Part shown: positions 1-8,622 of the stretch, piece by piece
Position numbering within the stretch: position 1 is the stretch's first letter
How the letters are laid out: each line of letters begins with the position of its first letter
Assembly: GCA_000434195.1 (NCBI GenBank)
Contig: HF994458.1
Location: 48,341-112,340 of the forward strand
Source: Clostridium sp. CAG:780
Lineage (GTDB): Bacteria > Bacillota > Clostridia > TANB77 > CAG-508
Reading direction: 5' to 3'
DNA: 64,000 nt
Notes under the pieces: generated by a model
Told to the model about the DNA's origin: nothing
What the model saw: only the letters and a program-made list of their open reading frames with translations
Database searches by the model: none
Position numbers and translations under genes: made by a program

Positions 1-217
1 GTGAATCCATTGCATCATTACCTGGCGCATACTTATCGGTGTCTATTATCTTGTCTGATTTTGTAGTACTTCCACCTGTTCCTGTGTCAGTGTATCCTCC
101 TGAAGGAGCCCCATCACTTGGTTTTGCATATACAATATTACTAAATACAGTTGATAACATTATTAAAACAATCAGAATTTCAACTATTTTGTTTATTAGT
201 TTAATATTTTTTACCAT
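1..217 (-). CDS. Secreted protein of unknown function, N-terminal part only
   Basis: The first 72 codons are visible and the rest lies beyond the window edge. The ATG at 217 follows an A/G-rich ribosome site (AAAGAGAA). The product begins with a typical signal peptide: a Lys-containing N-region, a hydrophobic stretch (IVEILIVLIMLSTVF) and an Ala at about residue 31 (NIVYA) suitable for signal peptidase. The mature part starts with a low-complexity Gly/Ser/Thr/Asp stretch of the kind that links surface domains. No family can be named from this much sequence. A consensus promoter lies about 70 bp upstream, so it is probably the first gene of its transcript. Confidence 0.7.
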   Translation of the reverse strand, partial: MVKNIKLINKIVEILIVLIMLSTVFSNIVYAKPSDGAPSGGYTDTGTGGSTTKSDKIIDTDKYAPGNDAMDS

Positions 218-280
218 TATTTTCTCTTTCTTTTATTTTAATAAGGTACCTCATATCTGTATGATTTGCCTTATATTTAT

Positions 281-309
281 AGAGTAGCATACCTAAAACT
301 ATTTGTCAA
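281..309 (-). promoter_or_regulatory. Promoter of the secreted-protein gene
   Basis: On the minus strand, TTGACA (304-309) and TACTCT (281-286) are separated by 17 bp. The -35 is perfect and the -10 weaker. The transcript would carry a leader of about 60 nt with a short ATAAGG/CCTTAT stem before the start codon. Confidence 0.6.
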
Positions 310-439
310 CAAATTTTTCAACTTTTTTGTATAGGTTAATTCCCGCATATCTAGTTATATTATACCATATTTTTCTTAAAAAATCTATACTTTTGAGCCG
401 TTTTTCTTGATATTTCAAAGCTTTTGTGATTTTTTATTG

Positions 440-592
440 TTAAATTGTTCCTTTTTGTGCTGTTTGTATGTAATATTTGTCTATTAACTCATCTAATTCA
501 ATACTAATTTGGTATATAATGTTATAATCTTCACCATTTAAGATGCTGTCATTTAGTTTTTCTCTTAATAAACATATTTTTTCGTCTAACAT
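440..592 (-). CDS. Spo0E-like aspartyl-phosphate phosphatase (small)
   Basis: This 50-codon gene starts with ATG at 592 behind a strong GGGGGAG ribosome site. The protein begins MLDEKICLLREKLNDSI and carries ISIELDELIDKYY, matching the SQELD-type signature and following Tyr pair of the Spo0E family. Family members dephosphorylate Spo0A~P and delay sporulation; they are short two-helix proteins of this size. The motif reads S-I-E-L-D instead of S-Q-E-L-D, so activity is inferred. It has its own promoter at 637-665 and no partner gene beside it. Confidence 0.8.
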   Translation of the reverse strand: MLDEKICLLREKLNDSILNGEDYNIIYQISIELDELIDKYYIQTAQKGTI

Positions 593-636
593 TTTCTCCC
601 CCTTTATATCAAATCATCTATTTTTCTTACTATAAA

Positions 637-665
637 AAAATAACACATTTTTTATTTTCAGTCAA
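637..665 (-). promoter_or_regulatory. Promoter of the Spo0E-like gene
   Basis: TTGACT (660-665) and TATTTT (637-642) are spaced by 17 bp on the minus strand, about 45 bp before the start codon. The upstream flank is a very A/T-rich tract that could act as an UP element. The stretch 666-815 shows no gene. Confidence 0.6.
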
Positions 666-817
666 CCATTTTTCTTAATTTTTCGCCTATTTCTCAGTTT
701 TTCGTGTTACATTTTTTTATGTAATTCTTTATTATTTTTCTTTTTATTTTTTATTTTTTCATTATTTTTTATAAATCATAATTTTTTGACATTTTTCTAC
801 ATTTGATTTTTAGGCAA

Positions 818-856
818 AATAATATAATGTTTTACATTTAAAAACATTATATTATT
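818..856 (-). terminator. Hairpin terminator after the M16 protease pair
   Basis: Two perfect 16-bp arms (818-833 and 841-856) enclose a 7-nt loop directly after the stop at 862. The U-run following it on the minus strand is short, so termination may be partial. Confidence 0.6.
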
Positions 857-861
857 CTATA

Positions 862-2142
862 TTATTTATTCTTTCCTTTTACTACTGACAAAGCCATATT
901 TTCTTCTTTGAATACTTCATTTAATATTTCTTGTGCATATTTTTCATCTACTTCATTAAATTTATCTATATAGTCGAAGCTGTTTATTCCTTTTACATAG
1001 TCCGCAGCAAACATCCTTCCTATATTTGCAACATCATTATATTCTACAACGTAATCTCCGTATAACTTCTTCTTTATTCTTTCAAAGTCTTGTTGATTTA
1101 TTCCATTTTGTTTTAGTTCCTCTATTTCTTTTACTAGTCTATCAAGTATTTCTTGCGGTTTCTTTGATTGTCCTGATATTAAAATATGAGCATATTGTTT
1201 TGAGAATTCATAATCCAAATCTGGTCTTACAAATAGAACTCCTTCTTGATATAGTTGATTATATAATTTCGAGCTTTTTCCTATTAACAAATTTAATAGT
1301 ATCTCTATTGCTATGTGTCTTTTTACTATTTCGCTATAGTTTTTTATATTATCTTTTATTCCTATCATAAATATAGGCATACTTACTTCCATTTCTTTCT
1401 CTGCATACTTTTTATTTATTTCTTTTTTATCTTGTGGATATATTCTTTTTATTTCTCCTATTTTTTCTTTTGGAAGTAATCTCTTTTTTATTTCTTCAAG
1501 CATTGCCTCTGGTTCAAAGTCTCCCACAGCAACAAACACCATATTACTTGGATGATAGAAATTGTTGTAGCATTTAAATAAAACATCTGGTGTTATTTCT
1601 GCAATACTTTCTACTGTCCCTGCTATATCTACTTTTATCGGATTTTTTTCGTATAAGCAATCCATTGCATTTACATATAGCTGCCAGCCTGGGTCATCGT
1701 CATACATTCCTATTTCTTGGCCTATGATTCCTTTTTCTTTTTCAACATTCTTGTCTGTAAAATATGGATGTTGTACATAATCCATTAATTCGTCAAGTCC
1801 CTCATAGAAATGATCTGTACATTCAAATAAATATGCAGTGTGGTCATTTGTGGTGTATGCATTTGCATCTATTCCTAATGCCATTAGCACGTATAAACTA
1901 TCAACTCCATTTTCTTGTTCAAACATTTTGTGCTCCAGAAAATGTGCTACTCCATCTGGAATAAATATTTCTGTATTCGTTCTAGCATCAATAAATCTAT
2001 TATCTATTGAGCCAAACTTAGTAGCCCAGATTACATATTTTTTCTTTATTTCTTTTTTAGGAATAAGTATTACCTTCATTCCATTTTCAAGTTCTTCAGT
2101 AAAGCATTTTTCTTTTATATTTTTGTTATCTATCTCTTTCAT
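862..2142 (-). CDS. yfmH: M16-family zinc metalloprotease, YfmH-like (catalytic partner)
   Basis: This 426-residue protein belongs to peptidase family M16. The inverted zinc motif HFLEH (about residues 67-71) sits in the first half, with the downstream acidic stretch EKGIIGQE that normally supplies the third ligand. Bacterial M16 enzymes of this size work with a second, inactive M16 subunit, here the gene immediately upstream, which lacks the motif; the pair is laid out as in Bacillus yfmF-yfmH. The start at 2142 follows AAAGGA. Only 13 bp separate the two genes, so they are co-transcribed. The natural substrate is not predictable from sequence. Confidence 0.88.
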   Translation of the reverse strand: MKEIDNKNIKEKCFTEELENGMKVILIPKKEIKKKYVIWATKFGSIDNRFIDARTNTEIFIPDGVAHFLEHKMFEQENGVDSLYVLMALGIDANAYTTNDHTAYLFECTDHFYEGLDELMDYVQHPYFTDKNVEKEKGIIGQEIGMYDDDPGWQLYVNAMDCLYEKNPIKVDIAGTVESIAEITPDVLFKCYNNFYHPSNMVFVAVGDFEPEAMLEEIKKRLLPKEKIGEIKRIYPQDKKEINKKYAEKEMEVSMPIFMIGIKDNIKNYSEIVKRHIAIEILLNLLIGKSSKLYNQLYQEGVLFVRPDLDYEFSKQYAHILISGQSKKPQEILDRLVKEIEELKQNGINQQDFERIKKKLYGDYVVEYNDVANIGRMFAADYVKGINSFDYIDKFNEVDEKYAQEILNEVFKEENMALSVVKGKNK

Positions 2143-2155
2143 TTGTCCATCCTTT

Positions 2156-3409
2156 CTATTGATTTGTTAAGAAGTAAATTGTGTTGATTTGTACACTTTT
2201 TGCTATTTTTACTATTTGTTCTTTTGTTACTTGCTCAATATTTCTTATATCTTCTTCCGCATCAATATTTTCTCTCATTAATTCTCTTCCAAAGCAATAT
2301 GAGATTTCCGAGTCTTGTTCATCTTGCATTGATTTTATACTAGCAATTATAAGTTCTTTTGCATTTTGTATATCTTTATCTGAAAATTCTCCTTGTTTCA
2401 TATCTTCTATTTGTTTTTCTATTATTTCTAGTGCCTTGTCATAATTTTCTATTTCTATTCCGCTTCTGATAATTATATTTCTTTTCTGTTTTATATACAT
2501 AGAACCTGCACTGTATGCTAAACTTGCTTTTTCTCTTACATTTTGGAAAAGTTTAGAGTTCGCTCCACCGCCAAGTATTGCATTGTATACTGATGTTGCA
2601 TTTTTATCGTTTTCTAAAACATCTAATCCGATTACTAGTTTTCCTTGAGATACATCCATTTTCTCTTTTACTACTTTTTCTATTACACCAGTTTTTTCTT
2701 CTGTTTCTATATAAAATTGTTCTACTTCTCTTGCACTTAATTTTTCTGTATTTTTTTCTATTATTGAGTCTATTTCTCCTGTAAAATCACCTGAAGCAAA
2801 TATATCTATTTTGCAGTTTTTTATTATGTTTAGATATGTTTCATATAGTTCCTTATTTGTGATTTTATCTAAATCTTCTGCATAACCATATGAATATAAT
2901 CCATAAGGTTGATCTTTATACATTGTTTCTATACATCTTGTATATGCATATGCTGATTTATTGTCTTTTTTGGCTTCTATTTTTTGTCTTAAATTTTCTT
3001 TTTCGCTTTTAAAATATTCCTCATTAAATTGACCATTTTCAACTAGTGGATTAAATACTATATCGAATAATAGGTTTATACTTTGTAACAATATATTTTC
3101 TTGTTTATATGCGTATTTATCATTTAAAGATTCTATATAAAATTTAAATATGTGGTCATCTCCTAATTTGTCTACTCCACAGTTTAATTCAGCTCCATAA
3201 AGTTCTTCTAGCTTTATACTGATTTCTTCTTGTGTCTTTAGGTTTTGTGTTCCTCTTTTTAATATTGCTAATATCAATGCTTTTTTTGTAATGTCTTCTC
3301 TTTCTAGTTTTGTTGTTAAGAATATTGATACTAGGTTCGTTTTAAATTTGCTAGTAGTTATTTTATGAAATTTTATTCCTTTTTTGTTTTCTTTAATGTT
3401 ATATAACAT
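2156..3409 (-). CDS. yfmF: M16-family peptidase-like protein, YfmF-like (non-catalytic partner)
   Basis: This 417-residue protein has the M16 fold signature: an N-terminal segment with LAILKRGTQNLKTQEEIS and LEELYGA, and a second-half helix-rich domain. It lacks the HXXEH zinc motif, as expected of the inactive subunit of a two-chain M16 protease. The ATG at 3409 has an AGGAGG ribosome site. It is the first gene of a pair with the catalytic subunit. In mitochondrial and Bacillus relatives the inactive chain shapes the substrate chamber; that role here is inferred. Confidence 0.85.
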   Translation of the reverse strand: MLYNIKENKKGIKFHKITTSKFKTNLVSIFLTTKLEREDITKKALILAILKRGTQNLKTQEEISIKLEELYGAELNCGVDKLGDDHIFKFYIESLNDKYAYKQENILLQSINLLFDIVFNPLVENGQFNEEYFKSEKENLRQKIEAKKDNKSAYAYTRCIETMYKDQPYGLYSYGYAEDLDKITNKELYETYLNIIKNCKIDIFASGDFTGEIDSIIEKNTEKLSAREVEQFYIETEEKTGVIEKVVKEKMDVSQGKLVIGLDVLENDKNATSVYNAILGGGANSKLFQNVREKASLAYSAGSMYIKQKRNIIIRSGIEIENYDKALEIIEKQIEDMKQGEFSDKDIQNAKELIIASIKSMQDEQDSEISYCFGRELMRENIDAEEDIRNIEQVTKEQIVKIAKSVQINTIYFLTNQ

Positions 3410-3462
3410 TCGTTTTCCTCCTATCTGTTTGTTCTTTTACATTTTGCCCAATTATCTCATAT

Positions 3463-3510
3463 AAAATACAAAAACGCTCTCAAAATACAATAACATATTT
3501 TGAAAACGCC
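3463..3510 (-). terminator. Terminator after rpsU
   Basis: Downstream of the rpsU stop, a stem of about 14 bp (3474-3487 with 3496-3509, some G-U pairs) has an 8-nt loop and is followed on the minus strand by TTTTTGTATTTT. Confidence 0.75.
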
Positions 3511-3528
3511 TTTATTGTTTATTTTAAA

Positions 3529-3699
3529 TTATATTTTTCTTTTTCTAGCTGCCTCTGATTTCTTTTTTCTTTTTACACTAGGTTTTTCATAATGTTCTCT
3601 TTTACGTACCTCTTGTAATACTCCATTTCTGGCACATTGTCTCTTAAATCTTTTTAAGGCATCTTCTATATTTCCATTATTTACTTTAACTTCTGACAT
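3529..3699 (-). CDS. rpsU: 30S ribosomal protein S21
   Basis: This 56-residue basic protein has the S21 core ALKRFKRQCARNGVLQEVRK followed by a Lys/Arg-rich tail (KRKKKSEAARKRKI). An upstream in-frame extension is open, but the start at 3699 is chosen because AAGGAGGGG lies just before it and family members begin MSEVKV or similar. S21 binds 16S rRNA near the anti-Shine-Dalgarno region and helps initiation. The gene is a single transcription unit with a clear promoter and terminator. Confidence 0.95.
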   Translation of the reverse strand: MSEVKVNNGNIEDALKRFKRQCARNGVLQEVRKREHYEKPSVKRKKKSEAARKRKI

Positions 3700-3789
3700 T
3701 AATATTCCCCTCCTTCCGCTGCAAAAGCTATGCACTCGTTTGGGATTTTAACTTCTTATTTCCTAAGAAAAAACCTTTACACGCATATT

Positions 3790-3819
3790 ATTATAAACTA
3801 ACAGCACCTATATTGTCAA
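3790..3819 (-). promoter_or_regulatory. Promoter of rpsU
   Basis: TTGACA (3814-3819) and TATAAT (3790-3795), both perfect, are separated by 18 bp. The leader is about 85 nt. Confidence 0.8.
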
Positions 3820-3836
3820 TACTATTTACAATTTTT

Positions 3837-5006
3837 TTACAGTTTCTCAATATCTGTATTTTCTTGTGATACCGATATTTCTCTTTTTTTCTTCTCTTTT
3901 TCATCTATAAAATCTTCTATCATTATTTTTATTACTGTCACAATTGGAACTGATAAGAACATTCCTAATACTCCAAAATACGCTCCACCAATAGTAACTG
4001 CTAGTATTACTAATAATTGGCTTATCTCTAGCGAATCTCCTACTATCTTTGGATTTATTATATTTGCATCTATTTGTTGTAATATAATTACTACAACTGC
4101 CATTAATACAGCCTTGCCAAATCCTCCTGTTAGTATTGTAACAATTATTGCTATTGATACTGCAACGATTGCTCCAAAGTATGGTATTAAATTAAATAGT
4201 CCTATTAAGAATCCTAATAGTACAGCATATTTTACTTTTAATATTGTCATTGCTATTGAAACTAATATTCCAACTAGAATTGCATCTAATATTTGGCTTG
4301 TTAAAAATTTAAAGAATATCTCATTTCCTCTATTGAAATATTTTCTTATTTTTTGATATGTTTTTTCTTTGCATATCGAATGAGTTAGTCTTGATAGGAA
4401 TTTTATTATTCTATTTCTTTGTGATAATATGTATATTGAAACTATTACCGAAATGAATATATTAAATATAGTTTCTACTGCACTTATTATGCTTTTTATA
4501 TAGCTTTGTATTTTTTCCATATTGATATATTGATTTAGGTCTATATCTTTAATATTGTTCATTACTTCTACTGCTTTTTCACTTCTCAATATATTATCCT
4601 CTGGTAATTCACTTATTTTAGATGTTATTGAATTATAGTAATTTGGCAAATTTGTTAGCAAGTCTGTCATGCTTTGTATTACTATTGGAATTATAACATT
4701 TAATATTATAGTTATTATTATTATTGCAATTATGTATGTTATTAATATGCTTATTCCTCTAGCATGTTTGTTGAAAAAGTTTTTCTTTTTTGTTTTCTTT
4801 AATATGCCTTCTATCTTTCTACAAGGTAGATATAATATGTATGCAATTAATATTCCTGCTAAAAATGGTGTTAGAACTCCCAATAAGTTTTTAAGCCATA
4901 TTCCTACAAATGATAATTTTCCAACTAAGTTATATAGTATAATAATCGCCAACGCTAATGATAGCCAATACAGCCATTCCTTTATATTTCTTTTTTCTTC
5001 TTTCAT
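3837..5006 (-). CDS. AI-2E family transporter (YtvI/PerM-like permease)
   Basis: This is a polytopic membrane protein of about 389 residues. Paired N-terminal hydrophobic segments (LALAIIILYNLV; LTPFLAGILIAYILYLP) precede a long amphipathic middle. A C-terminal membrane block contains GFLIGLFNLIPYFGAIVAV and the helix IGGAYFGVLGMFLSVP, both hallmarks of the family. Some members export autoinducer-2 or act as Na+/H+ antiporters, but most are uncharacterised. The second ATG (5006) is chosen because the AAAGGA site is only 2 nt from the first ATG (5012). It follows xth by about 18 bp and is likely co-transcribed. Confidence 0.87.
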   Translation of the reverse strand: MKEEKRNIKEWLYWLSLALAIIILYNLVGKLSFVGIWLKNLLGVLTPFLAGILIAYILYLPCRKIEGILKKTKKKNFFNKHARGISILITYIIAIIIITIILNVIIPIVIQSMTDLLTNLPNYYNSITSKISELPEDNILRSEKAVEVMNNIKDIDLNQYINMEKIQSYIKSIISAVETIFNIFISVIVSIYILSQRNRIIKFLSRLTHSICKEKTYQKIRKYFNRGNEIFFKFLTSQILDAILVGILVSIAMTILKVKYAVLLGFLIGLFNLIPYFGAIVAVSIAIIVTILTGGFGKAVLMAVVVIILQQIDANIINPKIVGDSLEISQLLVILAVTIGGAYFGVLGMFLSVPIVTVIKIMIEDFIDEKEKKKREISVSQENTDIEKL

Positions 5007-5024
5007 TTTCATAATCCTTTCTTT

Positions 5025-5780
5025 CTATATTTTTATGTCTAATTCTACTGGGCAGTGGTCACTCCCAAGTACTTGCATTAAAACTTTGCTATCTTCAATT
5101 TTTTCTTTTATCTTTTCTGATACTATAAAGTAGTCTATTCTCCAGCCCGCATTTTTCTCTCTTGCATGGAACATATACGACCACCAACTGTATACATCTT
5201 TTGTCTCTGGATATAGATATCTGAATGAATCTACAAATCCATTATTTAAAAGTTCTGTCATTTTTTCTCTTTCTTCGTTCGTGAATCCCGCATTGTGTCT
5301 ATTAGTAGAAGGATTTTTCAAATCTATTTCATTATGTGCTACGTTTAGATCACCACATAAAATTACTGGTTTTTTAGCATCTAACTTCTTTAAGTATGAT
5401 TTAAACTCATCTTCCCACTTCATTCTATAATCTAACCTTGTTAGCTCTCTTTGAGAATTTGGTGTATAACAGTTTACTAAATAGAACTCTTCAAATTCTA
5501 GAGTTATCACTCTACCTTCTTGATCGTGTTCTTCTTGTCCTATTCCATATTCTACTTTTATTGGTTTTATTTTTGAAAACACTGCTGTTCCTGAATATCC
5601 TTTTTTTATTGCACTATTCCAGTATACATTATAGCCTTCCGGATTAAAGTCTATTTGTCCCTCTTGCAATTTTGTTTCTTGAATGCAAAATATGTCTGCA
5701 TTAATTTGTTTAAAATTATCTAAAAAGCCTTTATTCATAATTGCTCTTAATCCATTTACATTCCACGATATTAATTTCAT
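5025..5780 (-). CDS. xth: Exodeoxyribonuclease III
   Basis: This 251-residue enzyme has the ExoIII/AP-endonuclease motif series: WNVNGLRA near the N-terminus, the metal ligand in QETKLQEG, YTPNSQ, the catalytic block GDLNVAHNEIDL, and the terminal SDHCPVELDI. It removes 3' blocks and cleaves at abasic sites in base-excision repair. The start at 5780 has AAAGGACG upstream and gives the standard MKLISWNVNG beginning; the longer in-frame extension lacks support. It lies just upstream of the AI-2E permease gene. Confidence 0.95.
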   Translation of the reverse strand: MKLISWNVNGLRAIMNKGFLDNFKQINADIFCIQETKLQEGQIDFNPEGYNVYWNSAIKKGYSGTAVFSKIKPIKVEYGIGQEEHDQEGRVITLEFEEFYLVNCYTPNSQRELTRLDYRMKWEDEFKSYLKKLDAKKPVILCGDLNVAHNEIDLKNPSTNRHNAGFTNEEREKMTELLNNGFVDSFRYLYPETKDVYSWWSYMFHAREKNAGWRIDYFIVSEKIKEKIEDSKVLMQVLGSDHCPVELDIKI

Positions 5781-5861
5781 ATAAGTTCGTCCTTTCTTGC
5801 GGAAGAAAAGCTTTTTGTCATTCTTTCCGTTTAAAGTAATATCTATTTTACTACATATATA

Positions 5862-5888
5862 AAGAAATAGCAAGCCCTAAGGCTTGCC
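5862..5888 (-). terminator. Terminator after the G5/SleB gene
   Basis: A GC-rich stem GCAAGCC/GGCTTGC (5870-5876 with 5881-5887) has a 4-nt loop and a U-rich tail on the minus strand. Confidence 0.7.
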
Positions 5889-5926
5889 ATTCTAGTTAGT
5901 TTTATTCGTATTATAGAAAGTATATT

Positions 5927-6928
5927 TTAAAAATATACGTTACCTCCAATGTATTCACCTGAAGCATATCCAGCTGATCTAAATGATAAATAGTTATGAT
6001 TTCTTTTACCATTTAAAGCATCTGATACTGCTTGTTTTACATAGTCTGCATAGTTACCATTTAATCTTCTTCTCCAATAGTTATCTATTGAATAGCAGAA
6101 TTGGTTTTTAGCTTTATATTGGCTTAATGGATCTTGACCATTACGTGCCCATTTTGTACTTTCTGCTCTGTTACATGCAGTAGTTATAACCGCTAATGCT
6201 CCTTCGTAGCTCGAGCTACATTCTTGAGCTGTTATAGCACATAGTAAGTCGAATTCCTCGTCTGAGTATGACCATACACCATTGCTATAAGTAGCCGAAT
6301 AACTTCTTGAACTTCTATTTGTAACAACATTTTTTCTAACTTCTACTATTTTGTCAACTGGTTCTTCTATTATATTAGAAGCAATCTCAGTTCTTTCTAT
6401 TTCTACATCGTTTTGGTATTTTATTTTATATGTTACTTCTCTTAAACCATCTTTACCACGTTGAATTACAACTTCTCTTTTACTTGAATCATTGTTTGAA
6501 ACATCTTTTGTAATTGTTTCATATGGTATTGTTTCCTGAATTGTTACTATTTTTTCTACTATTGAATCATATGAACTTAATAATGTTTCCATTGTTATAT
6601 TTTCAGATTTCTCTGATTTTTCTGCAATTTCAACTACTTGTTCTTCCTCTGTTGTTATTTTTATGGTTTTATTGTCTGATAATTCACTTTCTTTTCCAGG
6701 TATAACACTTTCTTCTGGTAATACTATAATGTGGTTTTCGTCTAATATATCTGCAACTTTTGTTTTAGTTGTTGTAACTTCCATTATATATCCATTTGAA
6801 AGAATTATTTTTACATTGTTGAGTTTAGCATTTGATGCTGTAACTCCTATTCCCATTACGAATAATAGTATTAAGCATACACCAATAATTTTTTGTATTG
6901 GTAATTGTGCTTTTTTCACTTTCTTCAT
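5927..6928 (-). CDS. Secreted wall hydrolase: DUF348 + G5 + SleB-type domain
   Basis: This 333-residue exported protein has an N-terminal membrane/signal segment (about 13-32). A DUF348 (YabE-like) domain follows (about 35-95), then a G5 domain (about 130-200, including ETIPYETITKDVSN), known to bind wall polymers. The C-terminal domain (about 225-333) resembles the SleB/CwlJ hydrolase family, with a Glu in LLCAITAQECSS where the catalytic acid is expected. SleB relatives are lytic transglycosylases that degrade spore cortex; G5-linked versions can also act in vegetative wall turnover. The gene is monocistronic with its own promoter and terminator. Confidence 0.8.
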   Translation of the reverse strand: MKKVKKAQLPIQKIIGVCLILLFVMGIGVTASNAKLNNVKIILSNGYIMEVTTTKTKVADILDENHIIVLPEESVIPGKESELSDNKTIKITTEEEQVVEIAEKSEKSENITMETLLSSYDSIVEKIVTIQETIPYETITKDVSNNDSSKREVVIQRGKDGLREVTYKIKYQNDVEIERTEIASNIIEEPVDKIVEVRKNVVTNRSSRSYSATYSNGVWSYSDEEFDLLCAITAQECSSSYEGALAVITTACNRAESTKWARNGQDPLSQYKAKNQFCYSIDNYWRRRLNGNYADYVKQAVSDALNGKRNHNYLSFRSAGYASGEYIGGNVYF

Positions 6929-6963
6929 ATATTTTTCGTTCCTCCTTTTGAAACAACAATCTT

Positions 6964-6992
6964 ATTGTAACATATATTTCCTTTTTTGTCAA
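6964..6992 (-). promoter_or_regulatory. Promoter of the G5/SleB hydrolase gene
   Basis: TTGACA (6987-6992) and TACAAT (6964-6969) have a 17-bp spacer. The 9-mer TAGGACAAA occurs twice upstream on the minus strand (6994-7002 and 7057-7065), a possible operator pair. Confidence 0.75.
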
Positions 6993-7183
6993 ATTTGTCC
7001 TATTTTCAATTTCTCTTACGGACATTTAGGTTTTGAGTTTTAACTTTTTTTTACACTTTGTCCTACTATATAATATTCAAGACTTTTGGCAAATATGACT
7101 ATTTTTTTAATTTTTTATAATATATTGTAAATAATATTTTAATATGATATATTAATACTATAATTTATTTAGGAGGTAATATT

Positions 7184-7741
7184 ATGACATTAGGTATTAT
7201 ACTTGCTATTGTAGCTATTATTGTTATTGCTTTTATAGCTATTTACAATAAATTAGTTACAGCTAGACAAAGAGTAAAAAATGGATGGGGACAAATCGAT
7301 GTTCAATTACAAAGAAGATTTGATTTAATTCCAAATCTAGTTGATACTGTAAAAGGCTATATGGCTCATGAGTCTTCTGTATTAGAAAAAGTCACAGAAC
7401 TTCGTACTTCTTGGGCAAACGCCAAAACAGTTGCTGAGAAAATGGAAATCAGCAATCAACTTTCAGACACATTAAAAACTATAATGGCAGTTTCTGAAAA
7501 CTATCCAGATTTGAAAGCTAATCAAAACTTTATGTCTTTACAAGAAGAGTTAACTAATACAGAAAATAAAATTTCTTATTCTAGACAATTTTATAATGAC
7601 ACAGTTACAAGATATAACACAATGTTAGAAACTTTCCCTTCAAACCTAGTTGCTTCTATGTTCCACTTCGAAGCAGAAAAACTATTTGAAGTTGATAACC
7701 CTTCAGCAAGACAAAATGTTAAAGTTGATTTCAACAAATAA
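7184..7741 (+). CDS. lemA: LemA family membrane protein
   Basis: This 185-residue protein has one N-terminal transmembrane segment (about 3-20) and the LemA coiled-coil core. Family signatures are visible: NKLVTARQRVKNGWGQIDVQ, RFDLIPNLVDTVKGY, and ENKISYSRQFYNDTV. LemA proteins are widespread in low-GC bacteria, with the N-terminus outside and a four-helix cytoplasmic or surface domain; the molecular role is unsettled. AGGAGG precedes the ATG. It stands alone between divergent and convergent neighbours. Confidence 0.93.
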   Translation: MTLGIILAIVAIIVIAFIAIYNKLVTARQRVKNGWGQIDVQLQRRFDLIPNLVDTVKGYMAHESSVLEKVTELRTSWANAKTVAEKMEISNQLSDTLKTIMAVSENYPDLKANQNFMSLQEELTNTENKISYSRQFYNDTVTRYNTMLETFPSNLVASMFHFEAEKLFEVDNPSARQNVKVDFNK

Positions 7742-7745
7742 TTTT

Positions 7746-7778
7746 AAAACCTTTATTGAGCAGTCAATAAAGGTTTTT
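7746..7778. terminator. Bidirectional terminator between lemA and tatD
   Basis: A perfect 14-bp stem (7746-7759 with 7764-7777) with a 4-nt loop is flanked by A and T runs on both sides, serving two convergent genes. Confidence 0.85.
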
Positions 7779-7780
7779 GT

Positions 7781-8563
7781 TTATATCTTAAATATTCTTA
7801 ATGCGTTCTGGTATGTTATTTCAGCTATTTCTTCTGTCGAAAGACTTTTTATATTGGCTATTTTTTCTGCAATATATCTTACATTTCTAGAATCATTTCT
7901 TGTTCCTCTCACTGGTTCCGGTGCTAAATATGGACTATCTGTTTCTATCAACATTCTATCATTTGGTACCATTTCTACTATTTCTTGTGCATTTTTTGAA
8001 TTTTTAAATGTTGCAGGCCCTGCAAAAGATATATAGAATCCAAGTTTCAAAGCCTCTTTTACTAATTCTCTATTTAGCGGACAACAATGGAACACACCTT
8101 TTTGTTGTACTGGATGTTGTTTTAGTATTTCCAAAGTATCTGATACCGCTTCTCTAGTATGAATTGTAATTGGCAAATTCAATCTATTAGCCAATTCTAT
8201 TTGCATGATAAATGCTTGTTTTTGTATTTCTTTATTCTCTTTGTTCCAATAATAATCTAGGCCAATTTCTCCAATTCCAACTATTTTATCATTTTCTTTT
8301 CGTGTTATAATATCTTCTAATTTTTTAATGTCTTCAATAGTTTCTTCTAATGTTTGTTTTACATCGTTTGGAGAGATTCCAACCGTTGTATATATAAATT
8401 CATATTTATCTGCCAATTCTATTGCTCTTTTTGATGATTCTAAACTATATCCAGCACTAATAAATTTTTCTACTCCACTATCATAAATTTTTTGTATTAT
8501 TTCTTCTCTATCTTGATCAAATTTTTCATCATCATAATGTGCGTGCGAATCAAATAGTCTCAT
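7781..8563 (-). CDS. tatD: TatD family metal-dependent DNase
   Basis: This 260-residue TIM-barrel hydrolase has the metal-binding start FDSHAHYDD, the conserved GEIGLDYYWNKENKEIQ, ITIHTREA, FHCCPLN, and the late ligand ETDSPYLAPEP. TatD enzymes are Mg-dependent 3'-5' exonucleases linked to DNA repair and cleanup. The start at 8563 is chosen because GGAGGA lies 7 bp before it; the 16-residue upstream extension is not conserved in the family. It is the last gene of a run with acpS and two membrane-protein genes. Confidence 0.93.
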   Translation of the reverse strand: MRLFDSHAHYDDEKFDQDREEIIQKIYDSGVEKFISAGYSLESSKRAIELADKYEFIYTTVGISPNDVKQTLEETIEDIKKLEDIITRKENDKIVGIGEIGLDYYWNKENKEIQKQAFIMQIELANRLNLPITIHTREAVSDTLEILKQHPVQQKGVFHCCPLNRELVKEALKLGFYISFAGPATFKNSKNAQEIVEMVPNDRMLIETDSPYLAPEPVRGTRNDSRNVRYIAEKIANIKSLSTEEIAEITYQNALRIFKI

Positions 8564-8622
8564 TTTATTGTCCTCCAAAATATAAATTAGGATGAAAACG
8601 CTAATTTTCATCCTTTTCTTTT

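Noticed and set aside
218..300. c-di-GMP or other known riboswitch in the leader of the first gene
   Set aside because: Only a short stem is present; conserved riboswitch cores are absent.
6825..7025. 66-codon frame on the minus strand (begins MSVREIENRTNL) overlapping the G5/SleB start
   Set aside because: It spans that gene's promoter and start in another frame, with no ribosome site of its own.
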